This document shows positions 27,480-36,750 of a stretch of 64,000 nucleotides of DNA, piece after piece. Made by a program: the position numbers and the translations under genes. A model generated the notes under the pieces. It had not been told where the DNA came from. It was given only the letters and a program-made list of their open reading frames with translations, and did no database searches. This DNA comes from Terriglobus sp. RCC_193 (lineage in GTDB: Bacteria > Acidobacteriota > Terriglobia > Terriglobales > Acidobacteriaceae), in NCBI RefSeq assembly GCF_041355105.1, contig NZ_JBFUPK010000001.1:1116001-1180000 (forward strand), read 5' to 3'. Each line of letters begins with the position of its first letter. Position 1 is the stretch's first letter.

Positions 27480-29105
27480 ATGACACTCAACGACCTCATC
27501 CTGACGCTGATTCTCCTCACGCCGCTGGCCGGAGTTGCAATCCTTGCACTTCTGCCGCAGCGCGGTAAATCGCACCAATGGGTAGCGCTCATTATCACGC
27601 TGCTCACCTTTGTCTTCACGCTGCACCTGCCCACGTACTTCCATCAGGCGCAGTCTGTAATTGCCCCGGGCAGCCGCGTTCTCAACTTCGCCTTCGAATT
27701 CGACCGCATCTGGATTCCCTCGCCGGTCATTCACTACCACGTCGGCGTGGACGGTCTTTCCATGTGGCTGATCGTCCTCAGCGGTTTACTTGCACCGCTC
27801 GGCGTGCTTGCCTCCTGGAACAGCATCACCCACCGCCAGAAGCTTTTTTACTCGCTGTTCCTGCTGCAGCAGGTCGCCATCTTCGGCGTCTTCATGTCGC
27901 TGGACCTCTTCCTGTTCTATGCATTCTTTGAACTGGCGCTGGTCCCCATGACGCTGCTGATCGCCATCTATGGCCGCAGCAATAACCGCCAGAAGGCCGC
28001 GATGAAGTACTTCCTGTACAACTTCATCCCCTCGGCCATCCTTCTCGTGGGTGTCATCTGGATCTACGCCAAGACCGGCACTTTCCAGATTCCACACCTG
28101 ATCACGCTTGCCGCAAATCACGGCATCAACGGCTCATCAGCAGCCCTGTGGTTGGCTTCCCTGGCCTTCCTGGTCGCCTTTGCGGTCAAGATTCCGGTCT
28201 TCCCGCTGCACGGCTGGCTCTCTGACGCCGTCAGCGAAGCGCCCACCGCCGCCGTCATGATCCTCGCCGGTAAGGTAGGCCTCTACTCCGTGCTGCGCTT
28301 CTCCTTCGGTATCTTTCCGGAACAGTCGCACCGCATCGCTCCGCTGATGATCGCTCTCGGCGCCATCGGCATCGTCTACGGTGCCTGCGTCGCTCTCATC
28401 CAGGACGACCTGAAGCGCCTCGCCGCCTTCTCCACCCTCGGCCACCTGTCGTTCATTACGTTGGGCATCTTCACCTTCACCGTGAACGGCCTTGACGGCG
28501 GCATGTACCAGATCCTGAATCACGGCATCTCCGGCGGCGCACTCTTCCTGCTGATGGGCTTCCTGTACGAGCGGTACGGCACCTACGACATGCGCGAACT
28601 CGGCGGCATCGCCGGCAAGCTCCCGTGGATGGTCACGCTCTTCGTCATCACGGCGCTATCCAACGTCGGTCTGCCCATGCTGAACAGCTTCGTCGGTGAA
28701 TTCCTCATCCTCTCCGGCACCGCAGGCAACACGTTGACCGCATGTCCGTGGCTCTGGACCACCATCGCCACCACCGGCGTCATCTTCGCCGCGGCATACC
28801 TGCTCACCATGATCCAGCGCGTCTTCTACGCAAACCTCGGGTCCACTACCGCGGAAAAGCCCGGCTGGGACATCACGCCGCGCGAACACCTCGCACTGTG
28901 GCCGCTGGTCGCGCTGTTCCTCTTCATGGGCCTCTCTTCGCCCACCTTCACCCGTTCGCTTGATCCGCTCGGCGTCCACTACTCCGGCTACACACCCGCT
29001 CCCGCGGACTCCACTCGCAAAGTGGAAGCCGAGACCTACTCGCAGAGCCTCCCCGCCAACACCACTGCCGTTGCTTCGGCCATTCGCACAGGAGACGCAC
29101 GCTAA
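27480..29105 (+). CDS. nuoM: NADH-quinone oxidoreductase subunit M
   Basis: The middle antiporter-like subunit, 541 residues, 14 helices. FFELALVPMTLLIAIYG carries the conserved Glu of helix 5; FAVKIPVFPLHGWLSDAVSEAPTA carries the Lys and loop of helix 7-8; LGHLSFITLGIF follows. Length is slightly above E. coli NuoM because of a longer polar C-terminal tail of about 45 residues (TPAPADSTRKVEAETYSQ...). nuoN begins one base after its stop. Confidence 0.95.
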   Translation: MTLNDLILTLILLTPLAGVAILALLPQRGKSHQWVALIITLLTFVFTLHLPTYFHQAQSVIAPGSRVLNFAFEFDRIWIPSPVIHYHVGVDGLSMWLIVLSGLLAPLGVLASWNSITHRQKLFYSLFLLQQVAIFGVFMSLDLFLFYAFFELALVPMTLLIAIYGRSNNRQKAAMKYFLYNFIPSAILLVGVIWIYAKTGTFQIPHLITLAANHGINGSSAALWLASLAFLVAFAVKIPVFPLHGWLSDAVSEAPTAAVMILAGKVGLYSVLRFSFGIFPEQSHRIAPLMIALGAIGIVYGACVALIQDDLKRLAAFSTLGHLSFITLGIFTFTVNGLDGGMYQILNHGISGGALFLLMGFLYERYGTYDMRELGGIAGKLPWMVTLFVITALSNVGLPMLNSFVGEFLILSGTAGNTLTACPWLWTTIATTGVIFAAAYLLTMIQRVFYANLGSTTAEKPGWDITPREHLALWPLVALFLFMGLSSPTFTRSLDPLGVHYSGYTPAPADSTRKVEAETYSQSLPANTTAVASAIRTGDAR

Positions 29106-29106
29106 G

Positions 29107-30657
29107 ATGCTCGAATCGCTCTCCAACAACGTCCTGGCCCTTCTGCCGGAGTATGTCCTCACCCTCTTCGGCGTGATCATCATGCTGGTGGAGCCTCTGC
29201 TGCCTGCTGGCAAGTCCCGCCGCTCGCTCGGCTGGTTCGCCGTACTCGGCACACTTATCACCACCGGCATCACGCTCTGGCAGCTCCACCTGGGCATCAT
29301 GAATGCCTTCAGCGACTCCATCCGCGTGGACGCTTATTCGGTCTTCTTCCAGGTCATCATCTGCTTCGTGGTCGTGCTCTCTCTGCTGTCCTCGCTGGAC
29401 TTCCTCGATGGCAACAACAGCCATGCGGGCGAATACTACGCACTTACCTGCTTCGCCTCCGTCGGCATGATGCTCATGTGCTGCTCCACAGAGCTGCTCA
29501 TGGTCTTCATCGGTCTGGAGATTTCGTCCATCTCGACCTACATCATGGCGGGCTACCGCAAGACGGAAGCCACTGCGACCGAAAGCTCGCTGAAGTACTT
29601 CCTACTCGGTTCCTTCGCCACGGCGTTCTTCCTGTACGGCATTGCGCTGACCTTCGGTGCCACCGGCTCCACCAACATCAACACGGTCGCCACGGTCATT
29701 ACCAACACCAACACCCCCATGCTGGCCATCGTCGCCGTTGCCATGATCATCATCGGCATCGGCTTCAAGGTCTCCGCAGCGCCCTTCCACGTCTGGACCC
29801 CGGACGTTTATCAGGGAGCACCGCCACCGGTCGTTGGCATGATGTCCACCGCGCCCAAGGCCGCAGCCTTCGCCGTCCTGCTGCGCATCCTCTTCTCGGG
29901 CTACGCCATCTTCCAGCCACGCTGGGCCATCCTCATGGCCGTCATCGCGACGCTGTCCATGTGCATCGGCAATCTCGGCGCCCTGCTGCAGCGCGACGTC
30001 AAGCGTATGCTGGCATACTCCTCGATTGCACATGCCGGATATCTCATCTGCGCGTTCACGGCGCTGCCCACCGACGGCATTGCAGCGGCCGCGCTGTACT
30101 CCGCTGCCTACGCCGCCATGAACGTCGGTGCCTTCACCGTCATCACGCTCATCTCCGGCTATAAGGAAACCGTCCGCACCGGCGAAGACTACACCGGCAT
30201 GGCGCTCCGCCACCCCGTTCTCGGTGCGGCTCTCAGCTTCTTCCTGCTGTCCATGATCGGTATTCCCTTCACCGGCGGCTTCTTCGCCAAGTTCTACGTG
30301 TTCACCGGCGTCCTGCACGCGGGCCACGTGAATCTCGCCATCATTGGTCTCGCCAACTCCGGCGTCGCCTGCTACTACTACCTGCGCCTGATCATCCGCC
30401 TGTACAGCACGCCGCAGCCCAACGAACCCACCTCCGGCAGCTTCACCTCCGCAGGCCGCCCGGCAACGCTGTTCACGCACGAAGACGGTCGCCGCCTCCC
30501 CGGCTACATCGCACTGGCTGCCGCCGTCATCGCCACCCTGGCGCTCGGCGTATGGCCCGGACGTTTCGTCGCCACCGCACGCACTGCAGCCATTGCAACA
30601 GCACCCGCGGGAGACGCCACACAGAACACCGTGAACGATCCCGCTGCCCTGCGCTAA
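29107..30657 (+). CDS. nuoN: NADH-quinone oxidoreductase subunit N
   Basis: The antiporter-like subunit next to NuoK, 516 residues, 14 helices. FIGLEISSISTYIMAGYRK has the helix 5 Glu, and GFKVSAAPFHVWTPDVYQGAPPPVVGMM the helix 7 Lys and broken helix. ATG 29107 is chosen directly after nuoM; the frame upstream belongs to nuoM in another phase. It is the last nuo gene and is followed by a strong terminator at 30679. Confidence 0.95.
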   Translation: MLESLSNNVLALLPEYVLTLFGVIIMLVEPLLPAGKSRRSLGWFAVLGTLITTGITLWQLHLGIMNAFSDSIRVDAYSVFFQVIICFVVVLSLLSSLDFLDGNNSHAGEYYALTCFASVGMMLMCCSTELLMVFIGLEISSISTYIMAGYRKTEATATESSLKYFLLGSFATAFFLYGIALTFGATGSTNINTVATVITNTNTPMLAIVAVAMIIIGIGFKVSAAPFHVWTPDVYQGAPPPVVGMMSTAPKAAAFAVLLRILFSGYAIFQPRWAILMAVIATLSMCIGNLGALLQRDVKRMLAYSSIAHAGYLICAFTALPTDGIAAAALYSAAYAAMNVGAFTVITLISGYKETVRTGEDYTGMALRHPVLGAALSFFLLSMIGIPFTGGFFAKFYVFTGVLHAGHVNLAIIGLANSGVACYYYLRLIIRLYSTPQPNEPTSGSFTSAGRPATLFTHEDGRRLPGYIALAAAVIATLALGVWPGRFVATARTAAIATAPAGDATQNTVNDPAALR

Positions 30658-30678
30658 ACAACACGGACATATCGACCA

Positions 30679-30711
30679 GATGGGGTGCTTCGGCGCCCCA
30701 TCTTCATTTTG
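30679..30711 (+). terminator. Terminator of the nuo operon
   Basis: GATGGGGTGC and GCGCCCCATC form a 10-bp stem with a TTCG tetraloop, followed by TTCATTTTG. It lies 21 bases after the nuoN stop. Confidence 0.85.
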
Positions 30712-30843
30712 TAATCCAGATATGAGAACGACTGATCGCGCTACGGCACAGAACCAGCCGTTGATCGGCTCAGCCCATATCGGATAAGCGGGTCTGACGA
30801 ATAATGTTTAATTGTGCGAGATGTTCATCGCAAGGAGAAACCG

Positions 30844-31671
30844 GTGCGCTCGGTGACAAGACCCATGCTCATCGTCCTTCTCATGGTTTTCTCGTTTTCC
30901 GTCACCGTGCCCGCCCAATCAAACACGACGTCGCAGCTTCCACCGATGCCTTCCAATGCAGTTCCATCGTTCGATGTCGCCGTCATTAAGCCAAGCGATA
31001 CTTCCGCTCCGCATGGCACCGGTATTCGAAACAATGGACGCCATATCGTCGCATTCAATTTTCCTATCGGCGAACTAATCGCCTTTTCGTATGGCCTGCA
31101 CCAGAAGCAGATCGTTAGTGGCACATCGTCGATTCTTGACATGCCTTTTGACCTGGATGGTGTGCCCGACATCATAGGCCGTCCCAATCTGGCGCAGTCG
31201 CGGCTGATGTTTCAGAAGCTGCTCGTCTCTCGTTTCAAGTTCGCGTTCCACTACGAGTCTCGTGAACTTTCGGCCTATGCCATCCAAATTGCCAAAGGTG
31301 GTCCAAAACTCACACGAAGCACACGCAAAGCCGGCGATAGCACAGGGTTTTCTTACAACTGCCAGATCGTTCTCACCGTTCGAAATGCTTCCCTTGCAGA
31401 CGTTGCCAAAGGCATGCAAGAGGCATTTCTGGACAAGCCCGTGGTCGATCAAACTGGTTTGCAGGATCGATACGATTTCGATCTCAAATGGCTACCCGAT
31501 GAATCGCAGAGCTACTGTCCCGTGGATGTAACGCACTCTCATTCTGAGAGTGACTCGCCGCCGGGTCTTTACACCGCGATGCAAGAGCAGATCGGACTGA
31601 AGCTCGTTCCGACCAAGACTTCGGTTCAAGTCATGGTCATTGATCACATCGAAACGCCGTCCGAAAACTAA
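30844..31671 (+). CDS. TIGR03435-family exported protein
   Basis: A 275-residue protein of a family found almost only in soil acidobacteria, usually in many copies per genome. A signal peptide (RSVTRPMLIVLLMVFSFSVTVPAQS) is followed by the hallmark SFDVAVIKPSD, the central FPIGELIAFSYGLHQKQIV, and FKFAFHYESRELSAYAIQIAKGGPKL. The C-terminal part has PVVDQTGLQDRYDFDLKW and the end VMVIDHIETPSEN, as usual. GTG 30844 is supported by AAGGAG six bases upstream. The biological role of the family is unknown. Confidence 0.88.
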   Translation: MRSVTRPMLIVLLMVFSFSVTVPAQSNTTSQLPPMPSNAVPSFDVAVIKPSDTSAPHGTGIRNNGRHIVAFNFPIGELIAFSYGLHQKQIVSGTSSILDMPFDLDGVPDIIGRPNLAQSRLMFQKLLVSRFKFAFHYESRELSAYAIQIAKGGPKLTRSTRKAGDSTGFSYNCQIVLTVRNASLADVAKGMQEAFLDKPVVDQTGLQDRYDFDLKWLPDESQSYCPVDVTHSHSESDSPPGLYTAMQEQIGLKLVPTKTSVQVMVIDHIETPSEN

Positions 31672-31762
31672 GCGCCTTTATGGGGCCGGCTTCCATTCGA
31701 AAGTCCGCTGAGCTGGAGCGAACAATTTAAAGGCCGACTGACGGATAACGGTTCGACGCGAA

Positions 31763-31810
31763 TGAGACGAGACACGACTCCCAGAACATCAGGAGCCGCG
31801 TCCCGTCTCA
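31763..31810 (-). repeat. 19-bp hairpin at the 3' end of the permease gene
   Basis: Arms 31763-31781 and 31792-31810 around a ten-base loop. On the plus strand three positions are A-C mismatches; read on the minus strand the same three are G-U pairs, so a continuous 19-bp stem forms only in minus-strand RNA. It lies just downstream of the permease gene stop. No T-run follows, so it may protect a 3' end or be a repeat copy. Confidence 0.5.
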
Positions 31811-31823
31811 AATTGCAACAAAC

Positions 31824-34370
31824 CTACTCCATCCGAAGCGCCTCCATCGGTTCCACATTTGCCGCCTTTGCCGCGGGCACCGCACTCGCCACCAGCGCAC
31901 TCACGATCATCACGCCACACGCCATCAGCAATGCGTTCACGTTGATCCCCTTCACCTCATACAGCTGCGATTGCAGAAAATGCCCAGCCAGCAGCGCCAG
32001 CGGAATCCCCACAGCGACACCAATCGCCGTCTGAATCGCCGCACCCCGCAGAATCAGCCGAACCACATTGCTGCGATCCGCACCCAGTGCCATCCGCACA
32101 CCAATCTCCGGAATCCGACGCTCCACACCATACGCTGTCACGCCATACAGCCCAATCGAAGCCAATAACAGCGCCAGCGTCCCAAAGATCGTCGTCAACC
32201 GCACTACCAGCTTCTGCTGCGTGAAGTAGTTACTCACCTGGTCGTCATACGTTGTCAGCCTTGTCACCGCGATATCGGGATTGATCTGGCCCACGATCCG
32301 CCGTATCGTCGCTGTCGCGATCGAAGGATCGCCGTCGTAACGCGCAATCAGGTTCGTCGCAAAGTGTTTGTACTGCTCGCCCTTCACTGCCTGCTCCAGC
32401 ACCGCCGCCGGAGCGTTGATATTGCTGTAGTCCGACGTCTGGCTCATCGGCGTGAAGAACATCGGTCGCGTCTCCCTCGAAGGATTGCCGTACTTCGAAT
32501 CGTCCACCACGCCCACAATCTGAAACTCACCGCTCATTCTGCGGTCTTGGCCGAACCGTTTGCCAATCGGATATCCACCCTTCAGAACCTTCTTCACAAA
32601 CTGCTGGTTCACCACAGCCACATGCGTGCTGGTGGGGGAATCATGTTCCGTAAATGTCCTGCCCAGCATCAGCTTTTGCCCCACGGCATCGAAGAAGTGA
32701 GGACTCACCGCGGTATAACTCACATTCAACTTGTCATCAGGATTGCCGCCTTCCACCGCAACATTCGTACCCCAGTTGTTGAATGCCATCGGTCCATAGG
32801 TCGCGTAAGAAACATCATGCAAACCCGGAAGCCCTGCGAACGCCTGATCGACCTGCCGATACAGCCCATCGAGTTGTTCGTACTTGTATCCCGCCGCCGC
32901 CAGGTCGATAAAGGCAATCACTCTGCCCTTGGTTTCAAAGCGGAAGTTCTGAGACTCCAGCTTGTTCAGGCTCATGATCAGCAGACCGGCTGTGCTCAAC
33001 AGAGCCACAGACAACGCAGCCTGCAATATGACCAACGTTTTCTGCATGCCGCCGCTATGTCCGGTAGTACGATTCGCACCACGCAGCGCCTCCGCGGGAT
33101 TTGTACGTGAAGCAATCAGCGCCGGCGCAATTCCAAACAGCACACCCGTCACCGTCGATAGCACCAGCGCAAATCCCAGTACCGGCAGAGAAGGTGAAGC
33201 ACTCACAGGAACTATCTCTGCGCCACGCATGGCCAGCGCCAGGATGCCTTTCACACCCACATACGCCACCACCAGGCCCAGCGCTCCGCCTGTCACTGCC
33301 AGCAGGACAGACTCCACCAGCATCTCGCGGATTAGCCGACTCCGGCTCGCGCCCAGCGCGGATCGCACACTCAACTCCTGACGCCGTGCCACACCGCGCA
33401 CCAGCATCAGGTTCGCCAGGTTCGCGCACGCAATCAGCAGAACAAAGCCCGCAATCATCTGCAGCATCGTCAGGCTCTTCTGATAGTCGTCGCGCAGGTC
33501 GTTGATGCCACCACTCGCGGGTGCCAGTTCCGTGGTCTGCTTCCGTATCTGTTCCACCGTATCGCGCGACTGAGGATCGCGATTCGCCAGCAGCCACTGC
33601 ACCAGCGTCCCTCTCATCGCATTCTGAATCTGTGGCACTTTCGATGCGTCCGGAACACGCATCAGCAAATCCATCCAGTGCGAAGCTGGCTGCTTCGAAA
33701 GGTTGCGAACCGAAAACAGAGGTTCCTGTGTCACCGGGATCCATACACCCACCGGATCAGCGGAATTACGGTCGCCCATAAATCCGTCTGCCGTGATGCC
33801 GACCACGGTGATTGGATGCCCCGTCAGAATCAGCGTCTGTCCCACGAGGCTGGGATCGCCGTGAAACTTCGTCTGCCACACCGGATAGCTCAACACCGCA
33901 ACCGGCGCCGCTCCTTCGTGATCATCATCGGGATGAATCAGGCGCCCCGCGTACGGATGCACACGCAACACGTCAAAATAATTCCCGGAAATCATCCGGA
34001 CTTCTACCGGCTGCGTGGCTGTCTCGTTCGCACGATGCGCTGAAACCGTAATCGACCCGGCCTGTACTGCCGCCATATCCTGCGCATTCGGCACATGGTC
34101 GCGGAAGGTGCGATACAGATCGTAGGAGAAGATGCGCCAGTCATCCTGCAGGCCACCATCCACGCAGCACTCAATCTCTTTCCCCACCTTGTAAATCTGT
34201 TCCGGATGTTCCACCGGCATGGAACGAAGAATGACCTGATAGATCAGCGTGAAGATGGCCGTAGTAGCGCCGATGCCCAATGCCAGCGTAAGCAAAGCGG
34301 TCGCTGCAAATCCCGGCGAACGCCGCAATCTTCTGATTCCATAACGCACATCATCTGCAAAAGCAGCCAT
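31824..34370 (-). CDS. MacB-like ABC transporter permease, acidobacterial orphan type (ADOP)
   Basis: A large permease of 848 residues of the acidobacterial 'duplicated orphan permease' type (TIGR03434-like). It has two MacB/FtsX units: a first membrane helix after DDVRYGIRRLRRSPGFAATALLTLALGIGA, a periplasmic MacB_PCD domain (about 50-250), three helices, a second periplasmic domain (about 450-700) and three final helices with GVTAYGVERRIPEIGVRMALGA. The usual ABC ATPase partner is not next to it, as is common for this group. The substrate is unknown. No padR-type regulator lies upstream, although such genes often accompany ADOPs. Confidence 0.88.
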   Translation of the reverse strand: MAAFADDVRYGIRRLRRSPGFAATALLTLALGIGATTAIFTLIYQVILRSMPVEHPEQIYKVGKEIECCVDGGLQDDWRIFSYDLYRTFRDHVPNAQDMAAVQAGSITVSAHRANETATQPVEVRMISGNYFDVLRVHPYAGRLIHPDDDHEGAAPVAVLSYPVWQTKFHGDPSLVGQTLILTGHPITVVGITADGFMGDRNSADPVGVWIPVTQEPLFSVRNLSKQPASHWMDLLMRVPDASKVPQIQNAMRGTLVQWLLANRDPQSRDTVEQIRKQTTELAPASGGINDLRDDYQKSLTMLQMIAGFVLLIACANLANLMLVRGVARRQELSVRSALGASRSRLIREMLVESVLLAVTGGALGLVVAYVGVKGILALAMRGAEIVPVSASPSLPVLGFALVLSTVTGVLFGIAPALIASRTNPAEALRGANRTTGHSGGMQKTLVILQAALSVALLSTAGLLIMSLNKLESQNFRFETKGRVIAFIDLAAAGYKYEQLDGLYRQVDQAFAGLPGLHDVSYATYGPMAFNNWGTNVAVEGGNPDDKLNVSYTAVSPHFFDAVGQKLMLGRTFTEHDSPTSTHVAVVNQQFVKKVLKGGYPIGKRFGQDRRMSGEFQIVGVVDDSKYGNPSRETRPMFFTPMSQTSDYSNINAPAAVLEQAVKGEQYKHFATNLIARYDGDPSIATATIRRIVGQINPDIAVTRLTTYDDQVSNYFTQQKLVVRLTTIFGTLALLLASIGLYGVTAYGVERRIPEIGVRMALGADRSNVVRLILRGAAIQTAIGVAVGIPLALLAGHFLQSQLYEVKGINVNALLMACGVMIVSALVASAVPAAKAANVEPMEALRME

Positions 34371-34542
34371 TCATCACTCTCCCGTTCGAGTGTTGCTACG
34401 TAAACTTACGCCACCTGGTGCGACGCCAAATTACGCCACACATTTTCTCTACTCAGTGTTTCCGGAGGTAACTGTATATCGGCACAAGCCATATCTTTAG
34501 CATTCAGCAAGGATTAAGGTTCATTTAGGCAATCTGGATTCC

Positions 34543-35415
34543 GTGATTGCAAAAGCATTCGTCTCCCCTTCTTTTCGAGAAAAGGAAATTACCCCTGCCT
34601 TCCTTGCCCTAACCCTGCTTCTTACTTTTTCGGCCACGGCCCACGGACAAGCCAGCACGGCAATCCCAGACGCGCCTTCCTACTCTGCAGCGCAGTTACC
34701 ACAGCACGGGCAAACGCCCGAACATATCCCCCTCGAAGACCAGCCCCACCCTGAGGTCACCCTCCTTGGTCTCCCGAAAAGCATGGCTTCCGACGCCGTC
34801 CATATCTTCATCTCCCCCGCATACCTGCGCCCCCGCGACCTGACATGGCTGCTCCCGCTTGCAGGCGCCTCCGGCGCAGCCTTCGCCACTGACACGCATA
34901 CCATGCGCGATGTGGTCAGCCGCAACCCAGGCTTCAATCAAACCGCCACCAATGTATCCGACGGTCTGCTGTACACCTCCATCGCCACACCTATAGGCAT
35001 GTACGCATGGGGCAGGATCAAAAGCGACGAGCGCTCCCGCGAAACAGGCATCCTCGGCTCACAGGCTTTGGTGGAGGCGTATGCCGTGGGTGAACTCGTC
35101 AAGGTTGCCACCTTCCGTGAACGCCCAAACGTCGACAACGCAAGAGGCGACTTCTTCTCCTCCACCTCCAAACTGGATTCGTCCTTCGTCTCCGGTCACA
35201 GCCTCATCGCATGGTCCTCCGCTGCCGTCATCGCAGGCGAATACCACAATCCCTGGGCACAACTTGGTGTTTACACAGCAGCAACCGGCGTCAGTCTCAC
35301 CCGCGTGCTGGGCCAGCAACACTTCCCATCCGACGTTCTGATTGGTTCCAGTGTGGGTTGGCTGATCGGCCATTACGTCTATCGCGCTCACCACCATGTT
35401 CCTCGCACAAAGTAA
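34543..35415 (+). CDS. PAP2-family phosphatase, exported
   Basis: A phosphatidic-acid-phosphatase-type enzyme of 290 residues. It starts with a signal peptide (about 1-36). The three phosphatase motifs are readable: KVATFRERPN (K-x6-RP), SFVSGHSLIAWS (PSGH variant with S for P) and SLTRVLGQQHFPSDVLIG (SR-x5-H-x3-D with T for S before R). Relatives dephosphorylate lipid or undecaprenyl phosphates at the outer face of a membrane. GTG 34543 is the start. It is followed by a terminator shared with the convergent atpE gene. Confidence 0.82.
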   Translation: MIAKAFVSPSFREKEITPAFLALTLLLTFSATAHGQASTAIPDAPSYSAAQLPQHGQTPEHIPLEDQPHPEVTLLGLPKSMASDAVHIFISPAYLRPRDLTWLLPLAGASGAAFATDTHTMRDVVSRNPGFNQTATNVSDGLLYTSIATPIGMYAWGRIKSDERSRETGILGSQALVEAYAVGELVKVATFRERPNVDNARGDFFSSTSKLDSSFVSGHSLIAWSSAAVIAGEYHNPWAQLGVYTAATGVSLTRVLGQQHFPSDVLIGSSVGWLIGHYVYRAHHHVPRTK

Positions 35416-35431
35416 CCGTCCTCCAAAACAG

Positions 35432-35458
35432 AAAGCCCTCGCCGAAGCGAGGGCTTTT
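35432..35458. terminator. Bidirectional terminator between PAP2 gene and atpE
   Basis: AAAGCCCTCGC (35432-35442) and GCGAGGGCTTT (35447-35457) form an 11-bp stem with a CGAA loop and T-runs on both strands. It serves convergent genes. Confidence 0.85.
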
Positions 35459-35485
35459 CTGAAAACTGCGATCATCGCAGACTGC

Positions 35486-35791
35486 TTACTGAACCTTGAG
35501 GAAGATGATCACGAACGTGAACAGAGCCAGCGATTCAATGAAGGCCAGGCCCAGGATGAGGAACGTGAAGATCGCCGGACGTGCGCCGGGATTGCGTGCA
35601 ACAGCCTCAGCCGCCGAAGCGGTCGCCTTGCCCTGTGCCAGGCCGCAAAGACCAGCAGCCAGAGCCATGCCGATACCGGCAGCAATGTAGAGCAGGCCCT
35701 TCGACGATGCATCAGCACCCGTCTGCGCGAACACTGGCGATGCGATCAGCAACGTGGCCAGCGTCATAAATACATACTTCATAACCTTCAT
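35486..35791 (-). CDS. atpE: F0F1 ATP synthase subunit c with N-terminal extension
   Basis: The rotor-ring subunit, 101 residues, longer than the usual 70-90 because of an N-terminal segment (MKYVFMTLATLLIASPVFAQ) that looks like a cleavable signal peptide. Helix 1 is KGLLYIAAGIGMALAAGLCG with Q53, the loop ARNPGARP follows, and helix 2 has the ion-binding E86 followed by S87 (FIESLALF). Q-plus-ES is part of the sodium-binding pattern, but the Thr and Tyr of true sodium rings are Leu and Phe, so proton use is more likely. Last gene of the F0 cluster. Confidence 0.92.
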   Translation of the reverse strand: MKVMKYVFMTLATLLIASPVFAQTGADASSKGLLYIAAGIGMALAAGLCGLAQGKATASAAEAVARNPGARPAIFTFLILGLAFIESLALFTFVIIFLKVQ

Positions 35792-35926
35792 GGTCGTACT
35801 CCAATGCCCCCAAAATGCCAGAACAGTAGGTGGTTGAGGTTCACCGTGCTGACCCCCTCACACTCTTCTGGTTGCTGCGCCTTGAACAGCAGAGGCATCG
35901 CTGTCCAAGTCAAACTTCCCGCCGAA

Positions 35927-35961
35927 GCGGGTGCCCCACATCTCGCTTCTGAGATGTGGGA
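35927..35961. repeat. Palindromic repeat copy between atpB and atpE
   Basis: GCGGGTGCCCCAC followed by ATCTCGCTTCTGAGATGTGGGA: a 10-bp stem that is nearly identical to the copy after nuoD and close to the one inside lysS, which shares the GCGGGTGCCCCAC lead. In this position it could adjust the ratio of subunit c to a by attenuating or stabilising the transcript. Confidence 0.65.
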
Positions 35962-35969
35962 ACAGAATC

Positions 35970-36701
35970 CTAGTGCTCGTGGCTGACAGCCAGACTCAGG
36001 TAAATCGTCGACAGCAGCATGAACACATACGCCTGAATGATCGACACGCCAAGGTGAAGTCCCAGGAACACCAGCGGCACACCGATCGGCACCAGCGAGA
36101 AGAACGCCAGCGTCACCAGGTCACCCGCAAACATGTTCGCGTAGAGACGAACTGTCAGCGAAAGCACACGTGCGCAGTGCGAAACGATCTCGATGATGAA
36201 CATCAGCGGAGCCAGCCACCACACCGGTCCCAGGAACTGCTTGATGTAGCCAGCGCCGTTCGAGCGGATGCCGTGGTAGTGATAGTAAATAAATGTCACC
36301 AGCGCAATGCCAAGCGGCACCACCGGGTTCGACGTCGGCGACATCAGCCCCGGAATCAGTCCCAGCAGGTTCATCACCAGGATGAACAGCAACAGCACCG
36401 ACAGGTAGCCCACAAACTTTTCGTAGCCGTGGCCCACAATGCTCTCAGCCTGTCCGGAGACAAACTCGTGCACCATCTCAGCCGAATGAGCAATGCCATT
36501 CGGCTTGTCCACGCTCAGGCTTGCCCGAACCGCCACAAAGTATGCAATCAGCAGCAGACCAACGATGATCTCCATCGCGACTGCGTTTGAAATCGGGGCC
36601 TCGGGGAAGACCACCTTCACGTGCAGAGCACGCAGCAGCGCATCCACCGGACCGGCGAAATGCGCATTCAAAAATCGAGTGAAAACGAGCTGTTCCGGCA
36701 T
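35970..36701 (-). CDS. atpB: F0F1 ATP synthase subunit a
   Basis: The stator channel subunit, 243 residues with five to six helices. The essential Arg that faces the c-ring Glu is in LSLTVRLYANMFAGD, and the last helix IIQAYVFMLLSTIYLSLA has the conserved Gln and Tyr. It lies between an AtpI-like gene and atpE with a repeat element in the 178-base gap before atpE. Genes for b, delta and F1 are not in the window. Confidence 0.93.
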   Translation of the reverse strand: MPEQLVFTRFLNAHFAGPVDALLRALHVKVVFPEAPISNAVAMEIIVGLLLIAYFVAVRASLSVDKPNGIAHSAEMVHEFVSGQAESIVGHGYEKFVGYLSVLLLFILVMNLLGLIPGLMSPTSNPVVPLGIALVTFIYYHYHGIRSNGAGYIKQFLGPVWWLAPLMFIIEIVSHCARVLSLTVRLYANMFAGDLVTLAFFSLVPIGVPLVFLGLHLGVSIIQAYVFMLLSTIYLSLAVSHEH

Positions 36702-36750
36702 GATTCTTTCTTGTCGGCCTGGGCCTTTGAAAACTTGTCTGAAAACCTCG

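Noticed and set aside
30658-30843. Possible small gene after the nuo operon
   Set aside because: Only a terminator and about 130 bases without a supported frame; the region is better read as the promoter/leader of the TIGR03435 gene.
34371-34542. Regulatory elements between the permease and PAP2 genes
   Set aside because: The 170-base divergent gap must hold both promoters, but I could not pick boxes or an operator with confidence.
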